From Lingula anatina (lineage: Eukaryota; Brachiopoda; Lingulata; Lingulida; Lingulidae), in the NCBI RefSeq assembly GCF_001039355.2, contig NW_019775807.1, positions 67,382-131,381 of the forward strand: 64,000 nt of DNA. The letters are read 5' to 3'. A program made the translations under genes and the position numbers. A model generated the notes under the pieces. The model did no database searches and was not told the DNA's origin. It saw only the letters and a list, made by a program, of their open reading frames with translations. This document shows, piece by piece, positions 11,936 through 26,438 of this stretch; the first letter of the stretch is position 1; each line of letters starts with the position of its first letter.

Positions 11936-14533
11936 GTAAGTTGTGGTACTTGTATGTGCTGGAGATGTGTGCTTTTTTGTTTGTGGCGAGGTGTCAGTTC
12001 CATGGTCTTAGCTTTTGGACCAAGATTTGGACTTAAGATAGATCAAATGAAATCAATGTAGAATAAATATTACCTTTGTTTTATAGAGGGAGGAAATGGC
12101 TTACGTTTTAGAGCAGCAGATATTATATTTTGGTGGACTATTGCAAATTTGTTTGGTATTGATGTAGATCTCAATTATTGGAGCTGAATGTTAAGACCAT
12201 CTTTCAACGTCAAGATCTGATGAAAAAATGGGCCCCTTATCACCAAAGCAGAAATGTGCTAGTCTTAATTGACAAGTGCATGTGCATTTATGTGCTTGTG
12301 CATGTGTGTGTGTGTGTGTGTGTGTGTGTTTATATATATTTACTGGGATATATATCATGAACTTGTGCTAATGTGTATTTGCAGGCATCTGTATGTGAAT
12401 GAATATGTTCACATGTGTGTTTTCAGCTGTGTGTGGAAATCCCCACATTTTCTCACATGGCTCCATAGTACCTTTACACCTGAAATACTCACAGTTGACT
12501 TTTCCATATAAGGCTGTGTTCTACACCATTTCGAGTAAAACATTGTCGGGCTGACTTCAGGAAGTGGATATTTTGAGTGGATTTCCCAGGGTCTCCCTTG
12601 GGGTCTAGCTTATGTCATCCCTCAGTTACCACCCCTCTCTCTCCCTATTGTTTTGACAGCGAAACTTGAAGTAGGAAGGAAAGATGAAAATAGGCTGTCT
12701 ATTTCCTTTTGTAAGACTAAAACAGATTTTGATATACACAGTGCTGGACTTGGCCTTAGTTGTAGAAAGGGAGTGTGAGCAATTTCACACTGTATACATG
12801 GAAGTTGTGCCTGTGTGTTTAGGCAATGGAAAGTGATTCTGGAAACCAAACAGTAAACAGAGCAAAGGGAGCTGATTCATACCTGAGACTCCCTAGAGTT
12901 ACCTGTGATTCACCTGCCTATCATTAATTCCGTGTAGAAAATATTACCTTTTCACCTGTGAAATGCATGCACGTGGTGCATCTCTTTTCATGTTTTAATG
13001 GAGAAATAAGGAGGCCTTTTACATGGATCAGCTTCTTTGCAATCCCATTTTGCAACAGATTTTTTTTTTTCATGGGAGGCTTGGGGGAGGGAGGAGTATT
13101 TCCTTGAAATGTGTTGAACCTACAGCATGTTGTAAAAATCAACCAGGTACTCATTTCAATCAACTCTTTAAAAAAATGATCTGTTCACTCAACATCAAAC
13201 AGGACCGAAGTGGGATCAGATTATCAGGCCACTGAAGCATGTCCCGCTCTAAATCTCCAACTGTGTGAATTCATCTTAACTGATATTTTCCTGTTTTAGT
13301 GGGGCTGGGGGATGATTAATGTATCTCAATCTCCTTTACCTTGGCTCCCAAATTAGCTTAGTTTGAAAACTTGGCAAGTGATGGCAATAGACAAAGTGAT
13401 AACTTTTGGCAGAGGTGTTATTTTGGCGCTGTCTGCAACTTAATTTTTTTCGCTGTAACTAATTTGGCACATTGAAATCAATCTCTGTACTTTTCACACA
13501 AAGAGAAAAGTCAAAAAGAGGGAGGAAAGGTTTTTAACAAAATGAATTGAAAGACTTCAAGTTTGGCTGTAACTGTATGTCAGATTTATGTTGTATGCTT
13601 TTGTTTCAGATATGTGTTTAGAGGGTGTTGACTTTCTTCCAAATTTGTTTTTAAAAAAGGCAGTTTATGACATCTGAATATATGTATTTGAGAATGTGAT
13701 ATCTTTTGCTAAACTCATTTGAAAATTAAAATTGACATGATGTGAGAGCATCAAATTGATTTGTTGTTCAGATTCTTCTAAGAAAGAAAAATGTGACAAC
13801 ATGTCACCAAAATTTAAAGTTTAGAATACAGAATAACATTTTGTAGATCATCAATGAAAGAGGAAAGGAGAAAATGTGCAATTTTAGTGCGGCAGGCAAT
13901 TACAGGTAGTTTATTTATATTGATCTAATCTGAAAACAAGTTTGTCTGGACTATTATGTTCCTGCAATATACCTCTTGAGGACATTGTCTGATAAATGGA
14001 ATTGCTTCCCGTCACGAACCCCGCTTTCTAAATTTATAATCTCATTTATTTGACATCTACAAAAGAGCTTGTAACAAAATGCAGCCGCGGGGTCTTATTT
14101 ATGGACTTGACTGACTTGATTGTATGCCAGTTAGGTTTGTAAGATGTGCAGAGTGCATGTCAGTCTAGAGGTGTGTCTACGGCAATGTCAGAGAGAGAGA
14201 GAAAGAGAAGTGTTAAGACTAGTTTTGTCATATCATCTTTGTTAAAGTTATGCTCATCTTTGAGTGCCTCACTTTTACTGACTTTCCTTCCTCAGTTGTT
14301 TTTGTGGTTCTCTCTCTCTTTCTCTCTCCCCCCCCCCTCCCCCCTTACAAATGGCCCTCTCAGCTGCCCCAGGGTAATGGCAGCAATGCCCTATACCTGC
14401 TGGTGTTGCTGCCAGGTCTTCTTCCCTGTCTTCGTCACATGCCTTTCAGTCTGGTAGGGATGGTTAGACTTGGTTTGATGGATGATATCAGAGACCCTTC
14501 CCCACCAAAACAAAAAAAAAAAAAAAAAAAAAA

Positions 14534-14534
14534 N
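14534..14534. other. Assembly gap base (n) inside a poly-A run
   Basis: An n interrupts an A-run of about 30 bases (about 14512-14542). It may mark an unresolved homopolymer or a contig join. I see no duplicated flank. Confidence 0.9.
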
Positions 14535-17045
14535 AAAAAAAAAGTATTTCGTAGATGGAGTATTCAAAATGTCAGAGCAGGTGTCAAGGACAGAGAAGTT
14601 GCAGTCTAATCTTCGTCTAGCCATGGTTGGAGAGCCAACACGGATTTTTAACCTGTTGGTGGTATTTCTATTTCTACTCCTTTGCTCTTTCATCCTGAGA
14701 TTGTTGTCGGTCTGGGAGGGATTATTTGGAGGCTTGTGGTGGTATCTGAGCCAAAGGTGTGAAAATGTTTTTCTTTCTGCGTTATTCAGATGGTTTTGTG
14801 TATCTTTTTTATTTTTAGTGTTTTTTTTACTACATTTTATCAGATGGAAAAGTTGGATAGTGTATTCTCTGATGCTAGTAAGATATACAAGTGATAATAT
14901 CTATCATAACATGAAATATATTTACTAGTTAATGATTTGAAATTTTATTCCACAAACAAAATTGAATTATAGCAATTTTAACAAGTGCTAAATAGCCTTC
15001 ATCTTCCACATCCCCCCTCCCCCCTCCTCCTATACACTGTGATGTATTACAGAGATTCATTAAAGCAAAAGCTGTTAACTGAATTTTATCCCAAAGTTTG
15101 CTGAACTCCAAACAAGGTTTTGAGATGTTTTGGATAGAAAACAAAACTAACTGAGATCAGCACCTCTTCAACAGTGATTTGGGGATACGGTTTCACCTGA
15201 ACATTAAATCTTCATGACAAGTTTATTTTTCTTGGCCAAATTTATCCTTGAATTATTTTAATTAGCTTCTCTTATTGTCAAATTATGCAGCCATAAAGTT
15301 GCTCATGCCAAATTTTGGTGGCTTTGATTATTTTGATAGTCTTTTTTTCACTAAACTGATCAACAGTAGTTAGATGGTAAAGCAAAGGAGAGGAATCTCT
15401 GGTTATTTTAACAGTTTTTTCTTCCTTTTTTTGTCCCTATAACAAGGTAATAATAGAATGTTGAAGCCAAGTTTAGGACACCTATTAAGTGTAATTATAG
15501 AAATAAGAGTAAACAAGATTCTCCAAACACGGGGCTTTTGTTTGTACAGCCAACCACTGATGAATATGGCAAGTTTACATGCCAGGGTTGATTGCAGTAT
15601 TTGAGTAAAATCAAATTTACACTATGGAAAATCTGGTCAGCTCTAGGTGCGTGTTTGGTGCACACCAGTCTAAAGATGTTGGAATGTTATGATTGCTCCA
15701 GATGGCATAGTGTAAACACACCAATAAAGGTTGATTTCAATATCTGCCTATATTCCAGTGATAGTAAGTGAATGATTGACTCATTTATTTCCTTTGATCT
15801 AACCACAGTTTCCTCCAATGGATTATGTCAAGTGATATTTCCTTTTGTCCGTGATCAGTTTTTGTGGGAGAGGTGTCTCCATCACTAAGCTTTTATTAAT
15901 GGACGTTGTTAAGATGTGTCATAGTTAATAAGTGTTTATTTATCTTTAGGTGACATGTGGATTTTGAAGTGGAGCACCTTTGTCATATTTTGGATATCAG
16001 AAAAAGATTAAGATGTTGTTAATAATTGAGGATTTTATTATTCTAGGGAATTTTGTGCTGACCCAACTGTTGTACTATTTCAGGAGAATGTTTAATTATA
16101 TCTAGCATGTTTTCTCGATGTATCTTTTAATTAAGATCTTTTAATTAAGACTGCTGTGTCCAACTTTTTAAGTTGATCTTGTCATCTCTTGATTGTCAAC
16201 ATATGAAAGGCAGTTTCTTTGCATTTAATTCATATTTAGTCACATTAAAAAGCTCATTTCCATTCCACCCCTTTGTATTATTTATCAGATGTGTACTTTT
16301 CATTTGATTCACCTGGTGCAAATGTTATAAGATAAATGTTGTTGTTGAGTGTCATGTCTAGCTCCCCCCCCCCCTCCCCCTCACCACCACCATCCCAATG
16401 TATATACATTAAAACTGTTTATCTACTCTATTCTTTTTGGCCTTGATCTGCACAGCTTGCTTATCACATTGCCTCACCTCTCACATTTCTTAATGAATGA
16501 AACTGATTTATGTGTTATGTGTTTTCATTCCCCTTAGAAATGATTCAAGAAGACTTGATATAATGCTGAAGGTGGGAAAGCTGTGGTCAGTTTGTGGCCA
16601 GTCTGTGGTCACCGTCAGGCTATGAATGGGCTTGCGTGACTGCAATGACCCCTGGAAATCGTGGACAGTCACCAAATCTCAGTATCAAATAAAACTACGT
16701 ACTAATCATAACAATCAAAATGATAATAATATAATTAGCACAAAATAATGAAAACATTTATTTTACAAATGCTAAAATCTGAGCGTTTTGAGTTCAGTTT
16801 CAACAGGCCTCATACGACAAAAACAGATGAACGTGAACGGATGATTTTTTACTTTTCTCGAATTTGTGAAATGTTGTTGAAAAGGTGCAGTTTCTCTCAG
16901 TAAACATCTATCATTGATAAGAGCTTTGATCTTAAGGATAACACCTTTTCTCACTTAAGGTGATTTCTTTACCTTAAGACCAGAACTTGAATTAAAAAAA
17001 AAAAGGTAGAAAAAATATTTTGCTGCACTTTTAGAACCTTTAGTG

Positions 17046-19950
17046 GAATTGTTTTGAACTGCAGACAGGTAAATCCAAACAGGAGTTGGTTGAGGTCATT
17101 GTTCAGACCACAGTTTAGAGCCATTTGCTTGCTCAACTCTTTCTGTAAAAGTTCAAGTGGAATATGTTTTAATGCATACTTTGTTAAGCACCCTTAATAA
17201 TTTATTTATGTATATGTATAAAAGCTTGCCAAATGGGTTATATTTCAGTCTGGTTAAAGTTGGTCTCTTGTCTGTCTTTGCAGCATGGCTTAGTAGAAAG
17301 TCAAGATTGGTTTTTAAAAAATTTGAACTTTGAGAAAAATGGGGTCATGTGCATTTTTCCTGATATTAAATATATTTTCTCTCAGTGATAGGTGTCCAAT
17401 TGACTTGCTGGACATAATCCTTTGTATGTGTTTGTCAAATGTATAGCATCTTCTTTGCTCTATCTGCATTTTTATGTCAATTTTTATAAAAAGCTAAATC
17501 ATGGCCACATTCCACTAAAGAACTTTTGACCAAAAGTTTGTCATAGCTTAAATTTTTTGTCTACTTTACCTCAGAAAATGATTAGAAGTTATCAAATGAA
17601 GTTTCTAGCCTATTCAAGAAAGCAGTGGCTTATAAAATCAATTTTTACTTTAATTTAATGAACTACTACATGTTTATACTGAATTGATTTGTACACCAGA
17701 ATTTTCAGTCTAAAAGTTAGTACTACTTTGTGGTCTTAAGCTCTTTTGGTAAACATGTTCCTGTCACAGAATATTGTCAACCTGTCAATGGAAAACCAAT
17801 ATCCTTTTCTCTGGTTGTCACACGAGTCCTGGATTAGTTTAACATGATGTCATCCATGTTTTCAATTATTTACTGGAAATCCATCCCTCTTGTTGTACCT
17901 TGATTGTTATTGAGAAGAATATAAACAAAAGGATATGTGCCTTGGGACTTGAGATTCTTGAAATGAGTAAGACACGTTGTTTGCTGTCTTTCCCCATTGT
18001 ATTGGTCTTAGCCAACATTTAATCATCGAAATCAAAATTAAGGAAGGAAATTGGAATTCATAAAGGTAATTCTCAGAATTATGATTTTAAAAAAGACAAA
18101 CAAAAGAAGCAAGAAAGAAATGAAAGAATTAGGAATTTGAGGAAGCAAGACCATCCACCTGACTGTGGACTGTCTTTCCTAACCACAAGACATGACAGGG
18201 ATTGGCAGTCACAGATGAGGACAGCAACACTTGCGTCATGTCAAACTGGTCCCATCTAACACTGTTGTAGTTTTAACTCCAGGAATTGTCTTAGGGTGCA
18301 TTCCCAGAGATTTAGATCCATCCAGAGATTTATATTTAGATGGCTTATGTGGAAGAAGGCTCTAAGACTAGATAATTTTATAGCTGTTTACACTAAGACT
18401 TTAAATAAGACATTTTAATGCTAAGGACACATCTATAAATCCTCTACAAACATTTTATTTTTCCTAGACTTTCTTTTTAAGAAAGTTTTGTCAACTGGCA
18501 GATTTAAATGTTTTTGCCAAGGTATGGCTACATGGCTCCGTTTTCTAAACATAATATCACAAATTTATTATAATTTGTTTATCACATTGGTAATCATAGG
18601 GAAATAAGCTCTATCAGTCTCTACAAAGCATATGAATCATTATATCCTCATTTCAGCCTCGTTGGCAGGGTGTTAATTTGCTTCTATTTCTTAACAAAAG
18701 TGAATCATAGTAAATTGCCACTTGTAGTACTATGGAAGGCAAGGTGTGAAATTATTCAAGAGCAGTCTTGTGTGAAAAAAAAAGCAAAATTAGGTGTAAA
18801 TTTTTTTTGATTAATCATCTCAATGAAACAAGATTACATTAATTCACCAGGATATGAGGTTGAATTCAATTATTCAGAGACTTGTTACAACTTATTAATT
18901 GAAAAATTGCGACTAGGTGGGATCCTTTGTTTAACCTCAAAGACTATTTTCTGAAATTATTTACCTGTTTTTTTATATATTTAGCTATGATAATGTGGTG
19001 GATTGTGTATACTATTAATGTATATTTGAGATTATTGTTTAATCCTCAGATTACATAGAGGGAAAATCCATTTGATTCCAAAATTTGATGAAATAGACAT
19101 CTGTTAAAATCATTTAGATGCATATTTTAGTTTTCTGACTTGCTTTAAAATTTGTGCTCCAGATGTCGAGGAGAAAAAATCTTTCAAACACACACAGGCT
19201 TTATTCTTCGGCATATTAAAAACTCAGCACTGCATATTATCAAATTCGATTTGGCAATGTAAATTTTACATGAGCCAGGTTATAATATTGAATGATTTGT
19301 TCTTATCTCTCATTCACATTTGAAACAAATGGCTTTTTATTTGTCGAAGTGAATTTTTTTATGACTAATAATGGGACTATGTCTACAACGGTAGGAAATC
19401 ACTCTTGTTTGAGCTCTTTCCCTTTATTGGCTCAGTATATTTTTTCAACAAAGCCTGCTCTGTTAATAGGGAAATGATAACAATAAGCTTAATCGAGAAT
19501 ATATGCTGGAGGTAAGTATGAGTCATTCCCTGGCAAAAGATTAACACAGACAATTAGTATTCGGCACCATCAGATTTATGGCCGTTGTTTTGTATTGGCG
19601 CAATGCGATGGGTTTGTATTTTGTATTCAGTGGATTGCCTTACTAACAGCAACCTTCACTTAACATTTGACATGGTGGTCTATTCTGGCTACAAGTTCCT
19701 ACTATTTATGTGTAAATAAATCAGATTATCTTACAGCAATAAAAAAAGTCAACTGCATTAGTTCATCCATAGCTGGGGAAAAGAAAAGAAAAAAAAAAAA
19801 ACATGGGGATTGGAATTGGAAATGTGTTGATTTTTGGACCAGATTGTATACAAATGCTGAAGTTAAAAAAATCTGGATCTGAGATCAGTCAAATGCATTT
19901 TTTATTTTATCAAATTAAATGATATTTCTCCAAGTCCATGTAAAAGTTTT
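17046..19950 (+). repeat. Direct duplication in Cas intron 2, left copy
   Basis: From GAATTGTTTTGAACTGCAG onward this stretch is repeated, with scattered substitutions and short indels, from 19961. It ends at the gap base 19960. It contains no gene. A fragment of the 4-bp-duplication MITE family (about 18288-18325) is present in both copies. Confidence 0.9.
18288..18325 (+). mobile_element. End fragment of the GGG…CATTCCC MITE family
   Basis: The terminal motif CTTAGGGTGCATTCCCAGAG and the following GATTTAGATC match the ends of the complete elements at 32020, 37749, 57145 and 60763. The rest of the element is not recognisable. The same fragment recurs at about 21183-21222 in the duplicated copy. 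Confidence 0.5.
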
Positions 19951-19959
19951 TTTTATGTA

Positions 19960-19960
19960 N
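19960..19960. other. Assembly gap base (n) at the duplication junction
   Basis: A single n separates the end of the left copy from the start of the right copy of the 2.9-kb intronic duplication. Confidence 0.95.
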
Positions 19961-22853
19961 GAATGTTTTGAACTGCAGACAGGTAAATCCAAACAGGAGT
20001 CACTTGAGGTCATTGTTCAGACCACAGTTTAGAGCCATTTGCTTGCTCAACTCTTTCTATAAAAGTTCAAGTGGAATATGTTTTCATGCATACTTTGTTA
20101 AGCACCCTTAAAATTTATTTATATATATATGTATAAAAGCTTGCCAAATGGGTTATATTTCAGTCTGGTTATAGTTGGTCTCTTGTCTGTATTTTCAGTA
20201 TGGCTTAGTAGAATGACAAGATTGGTTTTTAAAATTTTGAATTTTGAGAAAAACAGTCTGCAACTGTGAATGAGATCATGTGCATTTTTTTCCTGATATT
20301 TAAGATGTTTTCTCTCAGTGATAGGTGTCCAACTGACTTCCTAGACATACTCCGCTGTACGAGATTGTCCAACAATATAGCATCTCCTTTGGTCTATCTG
20401 CATTTTTATGTCCATTTCTATAAAAAGTTAAATCATGGCCATGTTCCACAAGAGATGACTTTTTGACCAAAAGTTTGTCTTAGCTTAAAATTTTAGTCTA
20501 CTTTACCTCAGAAAATTATTAGAAGTTATTAAATGAAATTTCTAGCCTATTCAAGGAAAGCAGTGGCTCTTAAAATCAAATTTTACTTTAATTTAATGAA
20601 CTACTACATGTTTATACTGAATTGATTTGTACACCAGAATTTTCAGTCTAAAAGTTAGTACTACTTTGTGGTCTTAAGCTCTTTTGGTAAACATGTTCCT
20701 GTCACAGAATGTTGTCAACCTGTCAATGGAAAACCAATATCCTTTTCTCTGGTTGTCACACGAGTCCTGGATTAGTTTAACATGATGTCATCCATGTTTT
20801 CAATTATTTACTGGAAATCCATCTCTCTTGTTGTACCTTGATTGTTATTGAGAAGAATATAAACAAAAGGATATGTGCCTTGGGACTTGAGATTCTTGAA
20901 ATGAGTAAGACATGTTGTTTGCTGTCTTTCCCCATAGGAAGGAAATTGTAATTCATAAAGGTAATTCTCAGAATTATGATTTTAAAAACTGACAAACAAA
21001 AGAAGCAAGAAAGAAATGAAAAAAATAGGAATTTGAGGAAGCAAGACCATCCACCTGACTGTGGACTGTCTTTCCTAACCACAAGACATGACAGGGATTG
21101 GCAGTCACAGATGAGGACAGCAACACTTGCGTCATGTCAAAATGGTCCCATCTAACACTGTTGTAGTTTTAACTCCAGGAATTGTCTTAGGGTGCATTCC
21201 CAGAGATTTAGATCGATCTAGAGATTTATATTTAGATGGCTTATGTGGAAGAAGGCTCTAAGACTAGATAATTTTATAGCTGTTTACACTAAGACTTTAA
21301 ATAAGACATTTTTAATGCTAAGGACACATCTATAAATCCTCTACAAACATTTTATTTTTCCTAGACTTTCTTTTTAAGAAAGTTTTGTCAACTGGCAGAT
21401 TTAAATGTTTTTGCCAAGGTATGGCAACATGGCTCTGTTTTCTAAACATAATATCACAAATTTATTATTATTTGTTTATCACATTGGTAATCATAGGGAA
21501 ATAAGCTCTATCAGTCTCTACAAAGCATATGAATCATTATATCCTCATTTCAGCCTCATTGGCAGGGTGTTAATTTGCTACTATTTCTTATAACAGAAGT
21601 GAATCATAGTAAATTGCCACTTGTAGTACTATGGAAGGCAAGGTGTGAAATTATTCAAGAGCAGTCTTGTGTGAAAAAAAAAAGCAAAATTAGGTGTAAA
21701 TTTTTTTTGATTAATCATCTCAATGAAACAAGATTACATTAATTCACCAGGATATGAGGTTGAATTCAATTATTCAGAGACTTGTTACAACTTATTAATT
21801 GAAAAATTGTGACTAGGTGGGATCCTTTGTTTAACCTCAAAGACTATTTTCTGAAATTATTTACCTGTTTTTTATATATTTAGCTATGATAATGTGGTGG
21901 ATTGTGTATACTATTAATGTATATTTGAGATTATTGTTTAATCCTCAGGTTACATAGAGGGAAAATCCATTTGATTCCAAAATTTGATGAAATATTCTAA
22001 GAGACATCTGTTAAAATCATTTAGATGCATATTTTAGTTTTCTGACTTGCTTTAAAATTTGTGCTCCAGATGTCGAGGAGAAAAAATCTTTCAAACACAC
22101 ACAGGCTTTATTCTTCGGCATATTAAAAACTCAGCACTGCATATTATCAAATTCGATTTGGCAATGTAAATTTTACATGAGCCAGGTTATAATATTGAAT
22201 GATTCTCATTCACATTTGAAACAAATGGCTTTTTATTTGTCAAAGTGAATTTTTTTATGACTAATAATGGGACTATGTCTACAACGGTAGGAAATCACTC
22301 TTGTTTGAGCTCTTTCCCTTTATTGGCTCAGTATATTTTTTCAACAAAGCCCGCTCTGTTAATAGGGAAATGATAACAATAAGCTTAATCGAGAATATAT
22401 GCTGGAGGTAAGTATGAGTCATTCCCTGGCAAAAGATTAACACAGACAATTAGTATTCGGCACCATCAGATTTATGGCCGTTGTTTTGTATTGGCGCAAT
22501 GCGATGGGTTTGTATTTTGTATTCAGTGGATTGCCTCACTAACAGCAACCTTCACTTAACATTTGACATGGTGGTCTATTCTGGCTACAAGTTCCTACTA
22601 TTTATGTGTAAATAAATCAGATTATCTTACAGCAATAAAAAAAGTCAACTGCATTAGTTCATCCCGAGCCGGGGAAAAGAAAAGAAAAAAAAAACAAAAA
22701 AAACATGGGGATTGGAATTGAAAATGTGTTGATTTTTGGACCAGATTGTATACAAATGCTGAAGTTAAAAAAAATCTGGATCTGAGATCAGTCAAATGCA
22801 TTTTTTATTTTATCAAATTAAATGATATTTCTCCAAGTCCATGTAAAAGTTTT
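19961..22853 (+). repeat. Direct duplication in Cas intron 2, right copy
   Basis: A near-identical repeat of 17046-19950 with small indels. For example, 5 extra bases appear near 21995 and ~40 bases are missing near 20937. After 22853 the sequence continues as unique intron. The pattern fits a second allele left in the assembly. Confidence 0.9.
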
Positions 22854-25605
22854 TTTTTTTTTCCAATTAAAGATAGATTTAATTAAATTAAGCATTGTGT
22901 AAAATGTTACATTTATATACTGGCACATGGACTTGATAGGATGGCTAAGGACCATGGTTCCTGAGGAAGAGTCCTAAATTTATTCTTGTGTTGTTGTTGT
23001 TGTTTTTCTTTTTTTCCCCCCTCTCTCTCTCTCTGCTGCCAACACGTGTCACTTCTATTAGCTGTCAGATGGCAGCTAAACTTTGCTGTATCACCAGTTG
23101 TGTAAAAACAAAGAAAGTTTTGATTTGTAAGATTCACGTTGCTGTCCAGTGACTTCACTGCTAGTGGTGGGGGCTTAGTTCATGTTTTCACTGTATATCT
23201 ACACCAAAGTGAAATGGCACACACAGATTCAAAAACAGTATCTGGTAGATTTGGATGTATCAGTTTTGTTAGGTTTAACAAGATTTAGTGATGAGATACA
23301 CTGAAGATTTCGCCTCAGGCAGGTCACCCAGAACCTAGGCCTGTTTCATTAAAAAAAAAAAAAAAGAAAAAAAAAAAGCCGACTACAGTAAATCAGTTCT
23401 GTGTTAACATTCTAAGACAGCTTTAAGAGTGATGAGGACATTCAGTAAAATATATATGTGGTTTTGACTGTCCTTTGTTAAAATGCATGATACACTTATA
23501 AGATATCAAAATTTGGGAACAACTTGCTCCTATTGTGAGCTTCAAACTTGGAAAAAATGATAGCAAAAAGGCGCTCTATAGAAGTCCCAACTTTGCATTA
23601 TAACATTACAGGATTATATAAAGGAGTTTGTAACATATTCGTGCTCTGCATTTTACTGTCTCATTTCAGGCAGATCTTATTTCATGTCAAAATTCAGATG
23701 TCTCATCAGGTGGTTAACTCTGCTGTCAACTGAGTTGACAGCAAGGCTCGCTCTATGGATCATTAGAGGTATTCACACACAAAAAAGATATTGACTGTTT
23801 AAAAGTACAACCCTGGCCTGATTTGCAATGGTTGAACATATTCTGATGTCAGTAATATCCTGTCTATTTTGATGACTTATTTTGTGCTATAATTTGGCTG
23901 TCACAGCAAACAGTACCAGCCATTGACAGCCTAGGTCTTTTCCAGCAAAACTATGTGAGCTTTTTTTTTTAAATATAAAAAATGTTTTAGTGGCAATCAA
24001 ATATTTCCGTACTCATACTGAACACTACAAGTCAACTCGTAACTTTGTAATGTAAGTAGAAAGACTTGTCAGCTTTTACATTCATTTTCTGTGTCTTGAG
24101 TCAGATGTCGCAGCGGGATGCAACCACTGTAGACTGTGGGCCTTTCTTTTATTGTGCTCAATGCAGTGTGTGTAGGAATGCACCTGTCTGCGGTTGCCAT
24201 TAAAGATTGTCAACTCCGCAGGAAAAGTGCATGATGCTAATGAAAAAATATTTTAATTTCACGCTCCTAGTAAACACCAGCTATAGTATGTGCTGTTGAA
24301 GTATTGGAGACATTTGTGATTAATGAAATGTTTTTTTGTTTTGAATTGCACGAAGAATTGAAGGAGTGATGATTCAGCTTTAGGAATTCATAACTGTCTG
24401 TGATAATATATTCTCCTGTGTCACCATTTTGGTACTGTTCTTTTTAAAAACAAGTTTCTTAAGTGGTTCAAGTGATTGTAAAGCAGTGTCCTCTCTTCTC
24501 TCCCTCCCCCCCCCCCCATATACATAGAAAATTACATTCATTGAAAAAAAAAAGAAAACAACAAATATATCTATATTTATAAAAAATATAAATATTTATA
24601 AAATATATCTGAAATAATATGTGAAGAAAAGATCTGAAAATATTCAGCAAAATATCCCTATTGTATCTTTATCCCATGCACTCATAAAAAATAGTGGGGG
24701 GGGGGGGGTTAAGTGAAGCACCTGCAACATGCCAACACCATTGATTTACTAGCTTTTGTTGCTATCACGCAAAACATCGAATTTGATCCAAACTTTACAA
24801 ATTGTATGCTGTGCTCGACAGCATAGAAAGATGAAGTGCAATTCACCATTTTTGGGCAACTGACATTTTTTCATGCCCTGTCTGACATAACTGATGTAGC
24901 TGCTGGGCTGTGATAACAGCAGACCTTCAAGAAAAGGAGGGAGCCATTTATTTGAGCTCCGATAAAGGGTTTACGGTAATTACTGGCTAAATTTAAGCAA
25001 AACTGATTTTTAATACATTACTCAGAAACAATATCTTTTTTCTTTTGGTATGATTCTTTGAAACAAAGAAAGGTTTATATCAGAAAGTCCTTGTATATTT
25101 TGCTGGTTTCAAAAATGAAGAGTATTGGGAAAAAAGAAGGAAATGTTGGAATAAGTAAGGTGTTTGAAAGTTGTGAGGATTTACCCTACCTCTCTCTCTT
25201 TCCCAGAGTAAGATTTCAGAGGTCTTGACTTCTTCTGGTCAACCATGCTGAAAGAATTAAAAACAGGAATCTGTGGCCTTTTGTTCTTTCCTGCAGAACT
25301 TGGATATTAGTCACTGATGTGGAAGTGACCATGGTTTGCAGTGGTTCTGTGTATGTTTGGAACTGGTTCCCATGAAGCTTGGAGGGCGCTTGTGTATGAG
25401 ATATGTGCATTGGGTAGAAATAGTAGACAGAATTCTTTCTTTTACTCTCTCATGCTTGAACAGGCTTGAACAATGATGCACACACATACAGTCAAACTTT
25501 CTTTGCATGAACATTAGCTTTGATTAGAAATACATCCCCCCCTCTCTTAATGCATGAACAACTGCAACACACACGCACACACACACACACACACACACAT
25601 ACACA

Positions 25606-25641
<36 letters not shown>

Positions 25642-26438
25642 TAAAAACAAAAGACTTGTACTATCATATCATTCTCACCAAAGAGCACTATAAATGGAAA
25701 TTGCAGAATTGTTCGCTTTTAAACAAGGGCATTAATAGATCTATTTTTCCCCTAAAGGTGCTCACTGGGTTAATTTACTCTATTACGCATAAAGTGGTGG
25801 AATACTGTACTAGTCTGTACATGGTTGTAAGTGAAGCAGGGATATGTAGGAGTAGATAATTGTGTTAATGGATGACGAAGTTGGATGTTTCATTATGGGA
25901 TAAAAGAAGGCATGAGAGCTTCATTGTATTAAAAAGTATGATCAGTCTCTATTGTTGTGGTTCTTTTATATTATTGTGCAGAACCTGAATGTACAAAACA
26001 TGTTCAAGTTGGTTGTTAACTATTTGAGTAATGTGGAGGGATAAGAGATGGTGTTAATGAATGGATGTATGAGTTCACTGTTGTGAGAGGATGGGAATGG
26101 AGGTCCTCATTGTGTAGTCTTGCCGTGTTGTTTTTATCAGAAATGCCCTCCTTAAAAAATGGACAAGTAAACTGTTTAAGCTAAATTAGATTAACTTGAG
26201 GACATTGTTTTAAGATGGAAGACCTTACTTTAGTATGCTTGCGTAACTGTTATTGTCCCTTTGAAATTTCAAATTGCTGCGACTAGTTGTTACAGTGGTT
26301 CCTTTTCTTGCTGTTTTAGAGAGTTTGAAAATGCATTATCATGACAAAGAATTTTATTCACTTAAATCTCTCTCTCAAAAAAAAAAAAAAAAAAAACATT
26401 GAATTTGTCATCTAATTCACACACTTTCTATCATGCAG

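Larger units (their letters stand above)
11936..26438 (+). other. Large intron 2 of the Cas gene
   Basis: About 14.5 kb as assembled, from GTAAGT to ATGCAG. It holds the gap bases 14534 and 19960, the direct duplication 17046-19950 / 19961-22853, a TG tract (~12303-12328), a C-run near 14331-14344, poly-C near 16364-16380, G/C runs near 24508 and 24697, and CA and CT tracts at about 25567-25638. I see no exon with good splice sites and coding character. If the duplication is an assembly artefact, the true length is about 11.6 kb. Confidence 0.8.

Noticed and set aside
14146-14928. Overlapping frames around 14.1-14.9 kb as Cas exons
   Set aside because: They pass through C-runs, a poly-A tract and an n, with no matching splice phases or Cas-like residues.
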